Of a stretch of DNA of 64,000 bases, positions 28,692 through 36,962 are shown in pieces. How positions within the stretch are numbered: position 1 is the first letter of the stretch; the number at the start of each line of letters is the position of its first letter. Made by a program: the position numbers and the translations under genes. The notes below the pieces were generated by a model. The model was not told the origin of the DNA. It was given only the letters and a program-made list of their open reading frames with translations, and made no database searches. This DNA is from a virus, in IMG/VR virus record IMGVR_UViG_3300001398_000004, positions 1 to 64,000 of that record, one strand, 5' to 3'.

Positions 28692-30145
28692 TGTCTAGCC
28701 TACTACGTGGCATCATCGACTACGGAGACAAGAAGATCTCCGAAGAATCCATCACTCTCAATTTCAACACCATCAAAGCGGCGAAGTTCGAATGGCACAA
28801 CCCAGACGAGCGCAAGATCTTTGAGTACATCCTTGCCTACCACCAGGAAAGCTTGGAGCCTCCGAGTGCTCTCACCATTCGAGACTACTTCAATCGAGCC
28901 GACGACTTGGCGGTCATTGAACGCATCAAAGACATTCACGCGGCGCCCATCTACCAGCGCTCGGACTACCGCAACCTACTCAAGGCAGAGCTAGAGAAGC
29001 AGCACCAGACCAAGTTCTTGGCTTTACTCAAGGATGTCGAGGGGATCGTCACTAAGGGCCTCATTGTCGAGAAAGAGACCCTCAAGGGGACAGCCGCTGG
29101 TTTGAAGTACTTGGAACAGAAGGCCTACGAACTACTGCCCTCCGACACCAATGCAGTAACTAGGGGTGAGATCACTAGGGACGTTCAGGCAGAAAAAGAC
29201 GCCTACAAGACCGCCAAGAACAACAAGTCCAAAGTCTACGGCTGTTTTACAGGCTTGGATGACATTGACAAGGTGTGTCACGGTATCAAGAGGGGGGAGC
29301 TGTGGATTCATGCCGCAGAGCCCGGCAATCTCAAGACTGCCTTCGCTACCAACTGGGCTTACAATGGAGTTACCCGGTACAGATACAATACCTTGTACGT
29401 CAGTTTGGAGATGAAGTACGAGCATCTGCGGAAGATCATGTGCGCCATGCATACTTCCAACGGTGCGTTCGCTAAGCAAGGCTACAATGCCTTGGATTAC
29501 CGAAAAATCCGTGACGGAGAGCTGACCCCTGAAGAAGAAGTGTTCTACGACGCAGCTCTGAACGACCTGTCTACCAACCCCAACTACTGCCGTATGCATG
29601 TGTGGGTACCGGATCATGATGTGACGGTCAGGGATATTAGAGCGTACACCGAGCAGCTACACAAGGAGCTAGAGATAGGTTTGGTCATCATCGACCAGGG
29701 CGAACTAGTCAAACCCCCGAAGAAGTACAACGACACGACCTCGGAGCAGAACGCCGTCATTCGTGAGATGAAGCTCATGGCAATGCACTTCAACGGTGGC
29801 GAGGGGGTTCCGATCCTAGATCTTCACCAGATCAATCGTACGGGTATGACCAACAACGAGAAGAACAAGAAGACTCCCGAGGAACTGGGGCAGTACAAGT
29901 ACAGGGACTTGTCCTACGCGAATCAGGCGGAGCGCAGTGCGGACTACATCACGACGACCTATGCTCCAAAGGAACTCATCGAGCAGGGCTACGCGATCAT
30001 CGGAAACATGAAGAATCGCGACAACCAGAAGTTCGATGGTGGCCGCATTGGTGTGGACATGTCCTGTCACAGACTTCGCAATTGGGATGCCCACGCTGCC
30101 GGCTTCGGGGCCGACATGTCTCAAGACGACTACTGTGGGGTATAA
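28691..30145 (+). CDS. DnaB-like replicative helicase (RecA fold) with altered Walker A
   Basis: 484 residues from ATG 28691, overlapping the preceding stop. An N-terminal helical domain (1-150) is followed by a RecA/DnaB core: GCFTGLDDIDKVCHGIKRGELW leads into AAEPGNLKT (209-216), LYVSLEMK (H1a-like), LVIIDQGELV (Walker B Asp335) and LHQINRTG. The usual RPGxGKT loop reads AEPGNLKT, with Leu replacing the last Gly but Lys215 and Thr216 kept. The protein would unwind DNA at the fork. It sits between the loader candidate and the primase zinc-domain gene. The altered loop could mean atypical nucleotide handling. Confidence 0.82.
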   Translation: MSSLLRGIIDYGDKKISEESITLNFNTIKAAKFEWHNPDERKIFEYILAYHQESLEPPSALTIRDYFNRADDLAVIERIKDIHAAPIYQRSDYRNLLKAELEKQHQTKFLALLKDVEGIVTKGLIVEKETLKGTAAGLKYLEQKAYELLPSDTNAVTRGEITRDVQAEKDAYKTAKNNKSKVYGCFTGLDDIDKVCHGIKRGELWIHAAEPGNLKTAFATNWAYNGVTRYRYNTLYVSLEMKYEHLRKIMCAMHTSNGAFAKQGYNALDYRKIRDGELTPEEEVFYDAALNDLSTNPNYCRMHVWVPDHDVTVRDIRAYTEQLHKELEIGLVIIDQGELVKPPKKYNDTTSEQNAVIREMKLMAMHFNGGEGVPILDLHQINRTGMTNNEKNKKTPEELGQYKYRDLSYANQAERSADYITTTYAPKELIEQGYAIIGNMKNRDNQKFDGGRIGVDMSCHRLRNWDAHAAGFGADMSQDDYCGV

Positions 30146-30759
30146 TGGCCAATAACGAGGAGATGATCAAGGCGTGGTACGCAATGCGGCGGGCCACGAT
30201 CCACGAGCAGATCACGGCTCACGACATTCTACGCATGAATGGGGTTACGTTCCGGCACACTTCGGATCGGGAGGAGCAGTTCTCCTGCCCGTTCCACGGT
30301 AAGGACGCCAAGCCTTCCGCCCGTGTGTACCCCGCCAAAGCGGACAGCCGATCACACGTTTGGTGCTACGTGTGCCAGAAGAGCTGGGATGCCATTTCCC
30401 TGTGGAAGAAGTACTCAGGGGACGAGAATGGGCATCATCGTATCCTTACGGAGATGGAGAAGCATCTAGGTATCACACCTCCTAAGGTTCCCGAGGGCAC
30501 TCACGATCTCCCACAGGTGGATACTAGGGCCAAGGACCTGTTCACGACTTTGCTGGACCTTTGCGAGCATCGTTTGAGGACAGCTAGGGACAGCTACTTT
30601 TCCCAGGAGGACATGGCGGGCTTCCTAATAGCCGGCTCCATCTTGGATAAGCTGACTTTTCGAATCGCGGAGGGTAAGCTCGCTTATGAGAAGGCCAACG
30701 AGCTACTCAAGCAACTGATCGACAAGATCGGCGATAGGATTCGTGGCGAGGCACATTAA
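30145..30759 (+). CDS. DnaG-type primase zinc-binding domain protein
   Basis: 204 residues. ATG 30145 overlaps the TAA of the helicase gene, so this start is preferred to an upstream in-frame ATG. CPFHGKD (C48, H51) and CYVC (C74, C77) with surrounding VTFRH and SWDAISLWKKY match the CHC2 zinc domain that reads the template in bacterial and phage primases. No TOPRIM polymerase domain follows, and the protein ends in a helical segment. The catalytic part is presumably encoded elsewhere or supplied by another protein. The position next to helicase and polymerase genes fits primosome function. Confidence 0.82.
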   Translation: MANNEEMIKAWYAMRRATIHEQITAHDILRMNGVTFRHTSDREEQFSCPFHGKDAKPSARVYPAKADSRSHVWCYVCQKSWDAISLWKKYSGDENGHHRILTEMEKHLGITPPKVPEGTHDLPQVDTRAKDLFTTLLDLCEHRLRTARDSYFSQEDMAGFLIAGSILDKLTFRIAEGKLAYEKANELLKQLIDKIGDRIRGEAH

Positions 30760-31168
30760 GCTCCCCACCCGTGAGATGGGTGAAGTACGTCTGCTGTTGA
30801 TACAGCAAGAGGCGGGCGGCACCTGGGAGGACGAGTGGGAACTTCTACGGGAGACTCCCTTCGGCACCCAATTCAGCGTCATTTCCAAAGAGGTCTTAGA
30901 CCATGCCTTGCATCGGTGGTCTAAGCCGCTGGTCGATGCCCTAGGAATTCCTCCGGCGGGCGCACTCAAGAAGATTCCGAAAGTATCCAGAGAGTGTATC
31001 AAACGCAGTCATTGCATCCAGTACGAAGCGAAGAATTGTTTCCCAGAGGCTAAGGCAATGCCCTGGTGCTACGAGCCCGACGGTGTAAATGACGAAACGG
31101 TTCGTCAGACGGCTACTAGAGCCATTCAAGAGTGGCGTGACGGTGTGCATTTGGTCGTGATTCAGTAG
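30743..31168 (+). CDS. Small replication-block protein, unknown
   Basis: 141 residues, GTG start at 30743 with ATAGGA upstream, overlapping the primase gene by 17 bases; ATG 30776 is an alternative. It contains four Cys in its second half (CIKRSHC, C-FPEAKAMPWC), possibly metal-binding, and ends ATRAIQEWRDGVHLVVIQ. Position between primase and polymerase suggests a replication accessory, but no family is recognised. Confidence 0.55.
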   Translation: MARHIKLPTREMGEVRLLLIQQEAGGTWEDEWELLRETPFGTQFSVISKEVLDHALHRWSKPLVDALGIPPAGALKKIPKVSRECIKRSHCIQYEAKNCFPEAKAMPWCYEPDGVNDETVRQTATRAIQEWRDGVHLVVIQ

Positions 31169-31206
31169 TTGTGAACCCCTCTCTTTCCTGATTCCGAAGG
31201 ACGCAT

Positions 31207-34029
31207 ATGCCTGAAGACGTAGAGTTCGAAGAAATAGACAGTTCAGTGGACTTGTTCGAAGCGGCTCCACTTGCTTTGACCAGGGCGCCGACCCCTCGAC
31301 AAGCCACGGTGATCGCTGGGGATCGCCTAGACGAATTCAGAGAGAGCTTGGTAGCTGAGGGCGAAACCGCTGTCGGCGATTTGACCAAGCCGTGGATGAA
31401 GTTCCACCAGTTTGTGCTCGTCAAAACGGTAGAGCAGGTGCGCCAAATAGTTGATTCTATGCTGGAGCACGGTCGCGGGGCTATAGACTTGGAGACCGAG
31501 GGGTTGGACAACCGCATCTACTACGATGAGGAGGACAAGCCCTATACGGTGCACAAGATCGTAGGTTTCTGCCTAGGTTACAAGGGAATAGGGCACTACA
31601 TCCCCGTTCGACATAAGTTCGACACGTTCTACGGAGAGAAGGACCCGAATGTGCCGTCCGCAGGAGTGGAGTCGGAAATACGACGCCTTTGCCTGGCCTC
31701 TCAGCCTGTCTTGACTGAGGAGGGCCTTCAAGAAGACACTCTGGCTTCGCCCAAAATAGCAGTACCTCCTAAGGTCGTGCTGTACTTCTGGCACGCCAAG
31801 TTTGACCAGGAGTTCCTATACCCCATCACGGGTATAGACTTCTGGCACCCAGCCTCGTTTGAAGACGGCATGTTGGCGGCTTATACGACTTTCTCGGATG
31901 ACGATTCCTTGGGCCTCAAGGACAAGGCTTTTCAGCGTCTTCAAATAGAGGACCCTGAACTTAAAGTCGATGGGAAGCCCGTACGGCATCCCTATGAGAT
32001 GATCAAGTTCAAAGAGCTTTTCAGCAAGGGGAAGAGCAACAAGGACATGCACTTTGCCGACCTCTATCCAGAGGAGGGGAGTGCTGTAGTTAAGTACGCC
32101 TGTTCTGACGCTATCTGTACAGAGGCTCTCTGTGAGACCAAGAAGGTCGATTGGGCGTTAACGCAACCCAATCTAAAGGTCCACTACAAGGAAGTACTCA
32201 CAGCCATTACGGACAAGAAGTTCGCGTTCACCTATCGTTTGGAGAAACAAACGGCTCAGGCAACCCGAGTCATGGAGCGCCCTAGGGTCAAGATCGACAA
32301 GAAGGAGATCGTCGCCCTGTTGGCTAGGGCTGAGGCAGAACGGGACAAGTACTCGGCTCTGATCACTAGTATGGCCGAAAAAAGAGGCCTTGAGAACTTC
32401 AATGTAGGCAGCACCAAACAGCTATCTGACTTCCTGTTCACAAGTAAAGGTCTGGACATCAGTCCTAAGCCCGAGCAGAACGCCGCCTCAGGGCAGTACA
32501 AGACGGATGCCGCGACGCTTGAGAAGATGTCCGAGAATCCGGACGCTCAGGAGGTCCTAGTTTGGATCGTCAAATATCGCCAGATCGACAAGATCATTGG
32601 GACATACCTGACTAGCATGTCCACGAACTGCGACGCCAACGACGAGCTACGGTTCGGGTTCAATCAGACAGGCGCTGCGACCGGTCGCTTTACAGCTTCG
32701 GCGGGTATGCCAGATCACGGCTACTCGGGTATCCCCATTCACGGGATCCCTGCTAGGAGCGACCCTAAGAAGCCGGAGGTTGCCCATTCCCTGCGTCGAG
32801 CCTTCGTAGCTAGAAAAGGGTATACCTTGGTCAAGGTCGACTACGCCGGCCAGGAACTACGTGTTGTCGCCAACCTTTCCGGTGAGAAGGTGTGGATCGA
32901 CGAGTTCCTTAACGGAACAGGAGACCTACACACTATCACGGCCAAGGCCTTCTTCGGACAGCACATCACTAAAGAGGATAAAGTCGAACGTACTGCGGGG
33001 AAAACCGCGAACTTCGCTCTAATCTATGGTGGCGGACCTCAAGCTATCATGCGGGCAACTGGGTGTGACAAAGTCGAGGGGACTAGACGTAAGGCCAACT
33101 TTGACAAGAGCGTACCAACGTTCGCTGGTTGGGTGAAGACTCAGCATGCCAATGTGAAAAAGACCAAGGGTGTCTTCACGGCTTTCGGTCGATTCATTGC
33201 CATTCCCGACGCTAATGTGAAGGCAGGAGACCTTGATAACAAGGGGAATCCTATCATTGAGGCCGACGCCCGTAAGATTGGGGCGGCTTGTGAGCGGAAG
33301 TCCACTAATTTCCCGATCCAAGGTTCGGGAGCAGATATCATGAAGATATCCATGGTCAAGCTTGTGAAGGAGTTCACAAAGTTTGGCTGGCTACGTCATG
33401 GTGGGGACGATTCTGTTCGGATGCTCCTCACGGTCCACGATGAAATCGTGTTCGAGGTCAAGCATGAGCGCCTTGCTCAGGCCATGCCCGTCATTATCGC
33501 TACCATGGAATTCCCTTCTAAGATGGCGAAATGGCGGGTCCCGCTAATTGTAGAACCCCTCATCAGCCAGACCTGGGAAGCTAAGCTTGATTGGCACGAA
33601 GTCATGGCCGGCAAGAAAGCGGACGGAACCCCTGTGCCGGTGCCTAAGTGGCTCGAAGGCACCCTCAAGCCTGGAGAGGAGCACGATACTCCAGAGGCAG
33701 TACCCCCTCATCAGGTGACCCCTCTAACGGTATCTACTATCGTTCCCTCGGGGCCTGTCAATCCGACTAAGGGAACCCTTCCAACTTACATCTTCGCTTT
33801 GAACGATACCTACTTGACCCGTCGGTCGGTCGATCTGGTTTTTGAAGCCCTAGCGGCCTCTATCGACCCTGACAGCAGGGTGTTTCTGTGCCTCAAGGAT
33901 AGTCAGCACAATATCTTGATTGACCCGACAAAGAGGAAAATACCAATAAATCCACAGACTTTCTCTATGAAGCTGCGGGACAAGAACCTGGGGTCGGGGG
34001 ATCATATGTACAAAGAAGATCCTTTATGA
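31207..34029 (+). CDS. Family A DNA polymerase with 3'-5' exonuclease and unusual C-terminal extension
   Basis: 940 residues, ATG with GAAGGA upstream. Proofreading exonuclease motifs: Asp94/Glu96 (AIDLETEG), Asp200 (HAKFDQEF), Tyr297-Asp301 (YACSD). Polymerase motif A VDYAGQELR (Asp545), motif B RTAGKTANFALIYGG (595-609), motif C VHDEIVFEV (Asp745). All catalytic residues are kept. After the fold closes near residue 800 there is a Pro-rich linker and a ~75-residue domain (YIFALNDTYLTRR, RVFLCLKD) that recalls the C-terminal domain of DnaE polymerases, which is unusual for family A. This is the replicative polymerase of the phage, at the end of the replication run. Confidence 0.93.
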   Translation: MPEDVEFEEIDSSVDLFEAAPLALTRAPTPRQATVIAGDRLDEFRESLVAEGETAVGDLTKPWMKFHQFVLVKTVEQVRQIVDSMLEHGRGAIDLETEGLDNRIYYDEEDKPYTVHKIVGFCLGYKGIGHYIPVRHKFDTFYGEKDPNVPSAGVESEIRRLCLASQPVLTEEGLQEDTLASPKIAVPPKVVLYFWHAKFDQEFLYPITGIDFWHPASFEDGMLAAYTTFSDDDSLGLKDKAFQRLQIEDPELKVDGKPVRHPYEMIKFKELFSKGKSNKDMHFADLYPEEGSAVVKYACSDAICTEALCETKKVDWALTQPNLKVHYKEVLTAITDKKFAFTYRLEKQTAQATRVMERPRVKIDKKEIVALLARAEAERDKYSALITSMAEKRGLENFNVGSTKQLSDFLFTSKGLDISPKPEQNAASGQYKTDAATLEKMSENPDAQEVLVWIVKYRQIDKIIGTYLTSMSTNCDANDELRFGFNQTGAATGRFTASAGMPDHGYSGIPIHGIPARSDPKKPEVAHSLRRAFVARKGYTLVKVDYAGQELRVVANLSGEKVWIDEFLNGTGDLHTITAKAFFGQHITKEDKVERTAGKTANFALIYGGGPQAIMRATGCDKVEGTRRKANFDKSVPTFAGWVKTQHANVKKTKGVFTAFGRFIAIPDANVKAGDLDNKGNPIIEADARKIGAACERKSTNFPIQGSGADIMKISMVKLVKEFTKFGWLRHGGDDSVRMLLTVHDEIVFEVKHERLAQAMPVIIATMEFPSKMAKWRVPLIVEPLISQTWEAKLDWHEVMAGKKADGTPVPVPKWLEGTLKPGEEHDTPEAVPPHQVTPLTVSTIVPSGPVNPTKGTLPTYIFALNDTYLTRRSVDLVFEALAASIDPDSRVFLCLKDSQHNILIDPTKRKIPINPQTFSMKLRDKNLGSGDHMYKEDPL

Positions 34030-34050
34030 TCCTCCTATTAGAGGCCGAAC

Positions 34051-34692
34051 ATGCCTAGCCAACCCCCGCGTCGAGATCTTCTCCAAGAATGCGATGAGAA
34101 GAAGGTGCCCCTGCAAGAGATCTTGCAGGGGTGGTGCCCTAGGTGTGTGAATCCTGGGTGTACCCGTAGTCAATGGGGGAAGAGCAAGTTTGAGGACAGG
34201 GTCATCCATTGGGAAGACCGCCTGTTCTTGAATCCTGCCAAGCTGGATCCGACCGACCCTCGATTCAGTCTCATTTCTGCGAAGAATTTCTTGACAATCG
34301 CTCCTGGGACCCCAGGGTCTCCGACCTCGGATTGGATAGACCCCAGGCAGACCCGTGCTGAACCCGTAATGGTGCAGGTGCCGGTAACAGTGATGCCAGT
34401 CCCGACGCCTTACACCCCGCCTGTGGTCGTGGTGGAGGCGCCTAAGGCAGCAGAAGTCGAGGCGCAGGCTCCTACAGTCCTTGCTCCCGAGCCTGTAGTT
34501 GTGGTACAAAAGGCGCCGGTCACCCTACCTGCGCTCCAAAATACGGTAGTCAGACCTCAACAAATGATCGACGGTGGGCTCAGGTCGAGTCAAACTTCGG
34601 TGTTAGATCCCTGGGCACCAAAGCCTTCACTGAGCCCTAGCGGCGAACGGGTCGTAACACCTGGCGCCAAAATCAAGCTCGGCGGAGGCTGA
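34051..34692 (+). CDS. Small zinc-site protein with Pro/Val-rich tail, unknown
   Basis: 213 residues. Residues 1-60 are compact and contain CPRCVNPGC, a likely zinc knuckle, followed by KFEDRVIHWEDRLFLNP. The remainder is low-complexity (Pro, Val, Ala) and ends SGERVVTPGAKIKLGGG. No family is recognised. It follows the polymerase gene by 21 bases and may be co-transcribed with it. Confidence 0.55.
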   Translation: MPSQPPRRDLLQECDEKKVPLQEILQGWCPRCVNPGCTRSQWGKSKFEDRVIHWEDRLFLNPAKLDPTDPRFSLISAKNFLTIAPGTPGSPTSDWIDPRQTRAEPVMVQVPVTVMPVPTPYTPPVVVVEAPKAAEVEAQAPTVLAPEPVVVVQKAPVTLPALQNTVVRPQQMIDGGLRSSQTSVLDPWAPKPSLSPSGERVVTPGAKIKLGGG

Positions 34693-34699
34693 CTCAGCC

Positions 34700-34705
34700 G
34701 GTGTA
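34700..34705 (+). promoter_or_regulatory. GGTGTA motif upstream of the DUF2997 gene
   Basis: One of eight intergenic GGTGTA copies found by eye close to gene starts (23538, 34700, 35338, 38858, 39365, 42697, 45363, 48205). Here it precedes the small gene at 34738, which also has a strong AAGGAG. It may be a promoter element. Confidence 0.4.
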
Positions 34706-34737
34706 TGAACCGTAGTTACCCCTAAGGAGATGAGCCC

Positions 34738-34902
34738 ATGAAATTCGAAGTCTTGATTTACCCCGACGGCAAGCGCACCCACGAAGTGATCGAACGTACG
34801 GAGGGTGAGAACTGCGAGAAGATTCTCCAGTTCAACGCCGGCACGATGGTGTCCGATGAACGGACCGGCCCCGACTGCGATAAAGTCGAAGAAACCAACT
34901 GA
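34738..34902 (+). CDS. DUF2997-like small protein
   Basis: 54 residues (MKFEVLIYPDGKRTHEVIE, then GENCEKIL and TGPDCDKVEE). The N-terminal strand, PDG turn, GxxC and final TGxxxxxV are the hallmarks of DUF2997. That family is often found beside Ycf35-like (DUF1257) genes, as it is here. AAGGAG lies nine bases before the ATG. The molecular function of the family is unknown. Together with the next two genes it forms a candidate Ycf46 module. Confidence 0.7.
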   Translation: MKFEVLIYPDGKRTHEVIERTEGENCEKILQFNAGTMVSDERTGPDCDKVEETN

Positions 34903-34944
34903 TTCTCAAAGAAACAAAGAAACAAGGAAACGAAAGGAATAATC

Positions 34945-35268
34945 ATGTCGCACAAAGTGACTTTCAAGTCAGAGTTCAAGGATGCGGAGTTGGTCAAAAA
35001 TGCCCTCACCGCCAAGAAGTACACGTTCAACCAAACGGGCAACGTGTTCGCAATCACCAGTGGCCCGTTCAACCGCGCCACGCTCGACGCCAACACGGGC
35101 GAGCTGACTGGTGATACGGACTACCATCGCAAGGATGAGCTAGGCGCATTCCGTCAAGCATACTCGGAAGCTGAGTTCCGTCGCCAAGCGGCCATCGAGG
35201 GTCTCACCATCGAAAGTCGTACGGAAACCAACGGCATCGTTCGTATGCTTTGCTCTTCGTACGGCTGA
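34945..35268 (+). CDS. Ycf35-like (DUF1257) protein
   Basis: 107 residues, ATG 34945 with AAAGGA at good spacing, behind an A-rich unstructured leader (34907-34944). The MSHKVTFKSEFKDAELVKNA opening, the middle TGDTDYHRKDELGAF strand and the late AYSEAEFRRQAAIEGLTIE helix/strand match DUF1257, encoded in many algal plastids and cyanobacteria as ycf35. Its function is unresolved. The A-rich leader and strong ribosome site suggest high translation. An intrinsic terminator follows. Confidence 0.7.
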   Translation: MSHKVTFKSEFKDAELVKNALTAKKYTFNQTGNVFAITSGPFNRATLDANTGELTGDTDYHRKDELGAFRQAYSEAEFRRQAAIEGLTIESRTETNGIVRMLCSSYG

Positions 35269-35286
35269 TCTCTAGCTCTGGTCGTT

Positions 35287-35328
35287 AAACGGGCCCTGTC
35301 CTTTTTAGGATTAGGGCCCGTTTCTTTT
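35287..35328 (+). terminator. Intrinsic terminator
   Basis: AAACGGGCCCT (35287-35297) pairs perfectly with AGGGCCCGTTT (35313-35323) around a 15-base loop and is followed by CTTTT. It ends the DUF2997/DUF1257 unit and insulates the AAA+ gene, which has its own GGTGTA motif at 35338. Confidence 0.88.
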
Positions 35329-35358
35329 CCATGTCCCGGTGTAAAGCAGAGCACGATC

Positions 35359-36927
35359 ATGAACGAAGAACTCAAATTCCACCTAAGGTCCCTCACTCGG
35401 TTCATCTACTTCGTCACGGAGGAAGAAGACCGCTTCTTGCTGGATATCGAGAAGACCCTGGGTCCGCTTAAGAAGGCCGCCACCTTCGTCTACAATGCGG
35501 CCTTTGGGCTGCAAGCCCTCAAGGGTCTAGCTGATGATTGGAAGTCCCGAGAGCACAAGGTCGACACCAACACCACGAATATCAACGAAGCCCTCATCAA
35601 GGTATACAAGGACGACCCCAGAGAGCTTCAGTTTTACTACGTCATTACGGATCCTGATCGGTATCTGACGGATCCCCATGTCGTGCGGCGCCTGCTCAAT
35701 ATCGCCCACCAGCTCCACAACAATAACGAGATCATCAAGGTCATCATCTTCGCTGGTCCCCGCCTCGTAATCCCGCAGAAGTTGCAGAGGTACATCGAAG
35801 TCGTTCACGATAAGGGTCTGACTGACGATCAGCTCCAAGACACTGTCTCTGAGATCTGTAAGCAGCTGACCATCGCCCCCACAGCGAATATCGCGAAGAC
35901 CTTCAAGGGATTGAATTCCTGGGAAGTTGACGCAGCCATTGCTCAGAGTGTCATCCTCAACCGTGTTCCCGGCAATAGCGAGAAGCGTATTGATGCCAAG
36001 CACATCGCTGAATTCAAGCGACGCCAGCTCAAGAAGACCGACCTCGTCAGCTACATCGATACCAGCGAGTGGGGCTTCGACAGGGTCGGAGGAGCCGATC
36101 GGTTCAAAGCTTGGGCCAACAAGACCAAAGCTGCTTGGACTGATGCTGGGCAGAAGTTTGGCCTGGTGCCACCCAAGGGAGTCCTCCTGGCAGGGCTCTG
36201 GGGTTGTGGCAAAAGCATCTCGGTGAAAGCTCTTGGCAATGCCTGGAAGCTCCCAGTGGTTCAGCTAGAAATGGGCAAACTTCGTTCAAGTGGCGTCGGT
36301 GATTCCGAGGCCAACACCTATCGAGTACTCAATCTGATTGAGTCGGTGGCCCCTTGCATCCTCTGGATTGATGAGGCTGAGAAGTCCCTGTCAGGCAGCG
36401 CTTCTTCGTCCCACAGCGATTCTGGAACGACCTCCCGCATGATCGGTATTCTCTCCACGTGGATGCAGGAGACGAAGGCCAGGGTCTGTACGGCCATGAC
36501 CGCCAACACCCTGAAGAATCTGCCGACAGAATTCGTCAACCGCATGAACGAGCGCTTCTTCTTCGACCTCCCGGCCGAGGAGGAGCGCGTCGATATCCTC
36601 AAGATCCACCTGAAGGCCAAAGGTCAAGACCCCACCAGGTACAATCTGGCCAGCCTCTCGGAAGCCGCCAAGAACATGGTGGGTCGTGAGATCGAGCAGG
36701 CCATCGAAGCGGCAATGACGGAGTCCTTTGACGCCAACAAGGAGGGTCTGGACGGGGAGATCCTGGAGAATGAACTCCAGCAGAAGCCCCGCATCTTCAA
36801 GACCATGAGTGACGAGATCCGGGAACTCACGGATTGGGTTGGCTACGATGACGAGGTAAACGACGGAATCCGTGCTAGGTTTGCGTCCTCCGAACGGATT
36901 TCCCTATACCGCCAAAACAAAGCCTGA
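35359..36927 (+). CDS. Ycf46-like AAA+ ATPase
   Basis: 522 residues. The N-terminal ~200 residues are typical of Ycf46 proteins: FIYFVTEEEDR, a nuclease-like strand VIIFAGPRLVIPQKL, and KGLNSWEVDAAIAQSVI. The AAA+ core has Walker A GLWGCGKS (279-286), Walker B ILWIDEAE (Asp338, Glu339), sensor 1 Asn383, and Arg395/Arg399 as arginine-finger candidates. All catalytic residues are present. The pairing with DUF1257 and DUF2997 mirrors plastid/cyanobacterial gene content. It may drive remodelling of a phage or host complex, possibly with the VWA protein downstream. Confidence 0.85.
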   Translation: MNEELKFHLRSLTRFIYFVTEEEDRFLLDIEKTLGPLKKAATFVYNAAFGLQALKGLADDWKSREHKVDTNTTNINEALIKVYKDDPRELQFYYVITDPDRYLTDPHVVRRLLNIAHQLHNNNEIIKVIIFAGPRLVIPQKLQRYIEVVHDKGLTDDQLQDTVSEICKQLTIAPTANIAKTFKGLNSWEVDAAIAQSVILNRVPGNSEKRIDAKHIAEFKRRQLKKTDLVSYIDTSEWGFDRVGGADRFKAWANKTKAAWTDAGQKFGLVPPKGVLLAGLWGCGKSISVKALGNAWKLPVVQLEMGKLRSSGVGDSEANTYRVLNLIESVAPCILWIDEAEKSLSGSASSSHSDSGTTSRMIGILSTWMQETKARVCTAMTANTLKNLPTEFVNRMNERFFFDLPAEEERVDILKIHLKAKGQDPTRYNLASLSEAAKNMVGREIEQAIEAAMTESFDANKEGLDGEILENELQQKPRIFKTMSDEIRELTDWVGYDDEVNDGIRARFASSERISLYRQNKA

Positions 36928-36929
36928 TG

Positions 36930-36947
36930 CCTCTGAGTATTCAGAGG
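36930..36947 (+). other. Perfect 7-bp hairpin overlapping a possible ribosome site
   Basis: CCTCTGA-GTAT-TCAGAGG is a perfect inverted repeat in the 35-base gap before the gene at 36963. Its right arm contains AGAGG, the only purine-rich ribosome-site candidate there, so it may tune translation of the next gene. No U-tract follows. Confidence 0.5.
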
Positions 36948-36962
36948 TGAATTGAAATAAAT

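Noticed and set aside
30135-30145. TATAAT-like sequence (GGGGTATAATGG)
   Set aside because: It spans the stop of the helicase gene and the ATG of the primase-domain gene; no -35 box at suitable spacing and the genes are translationally coupled.
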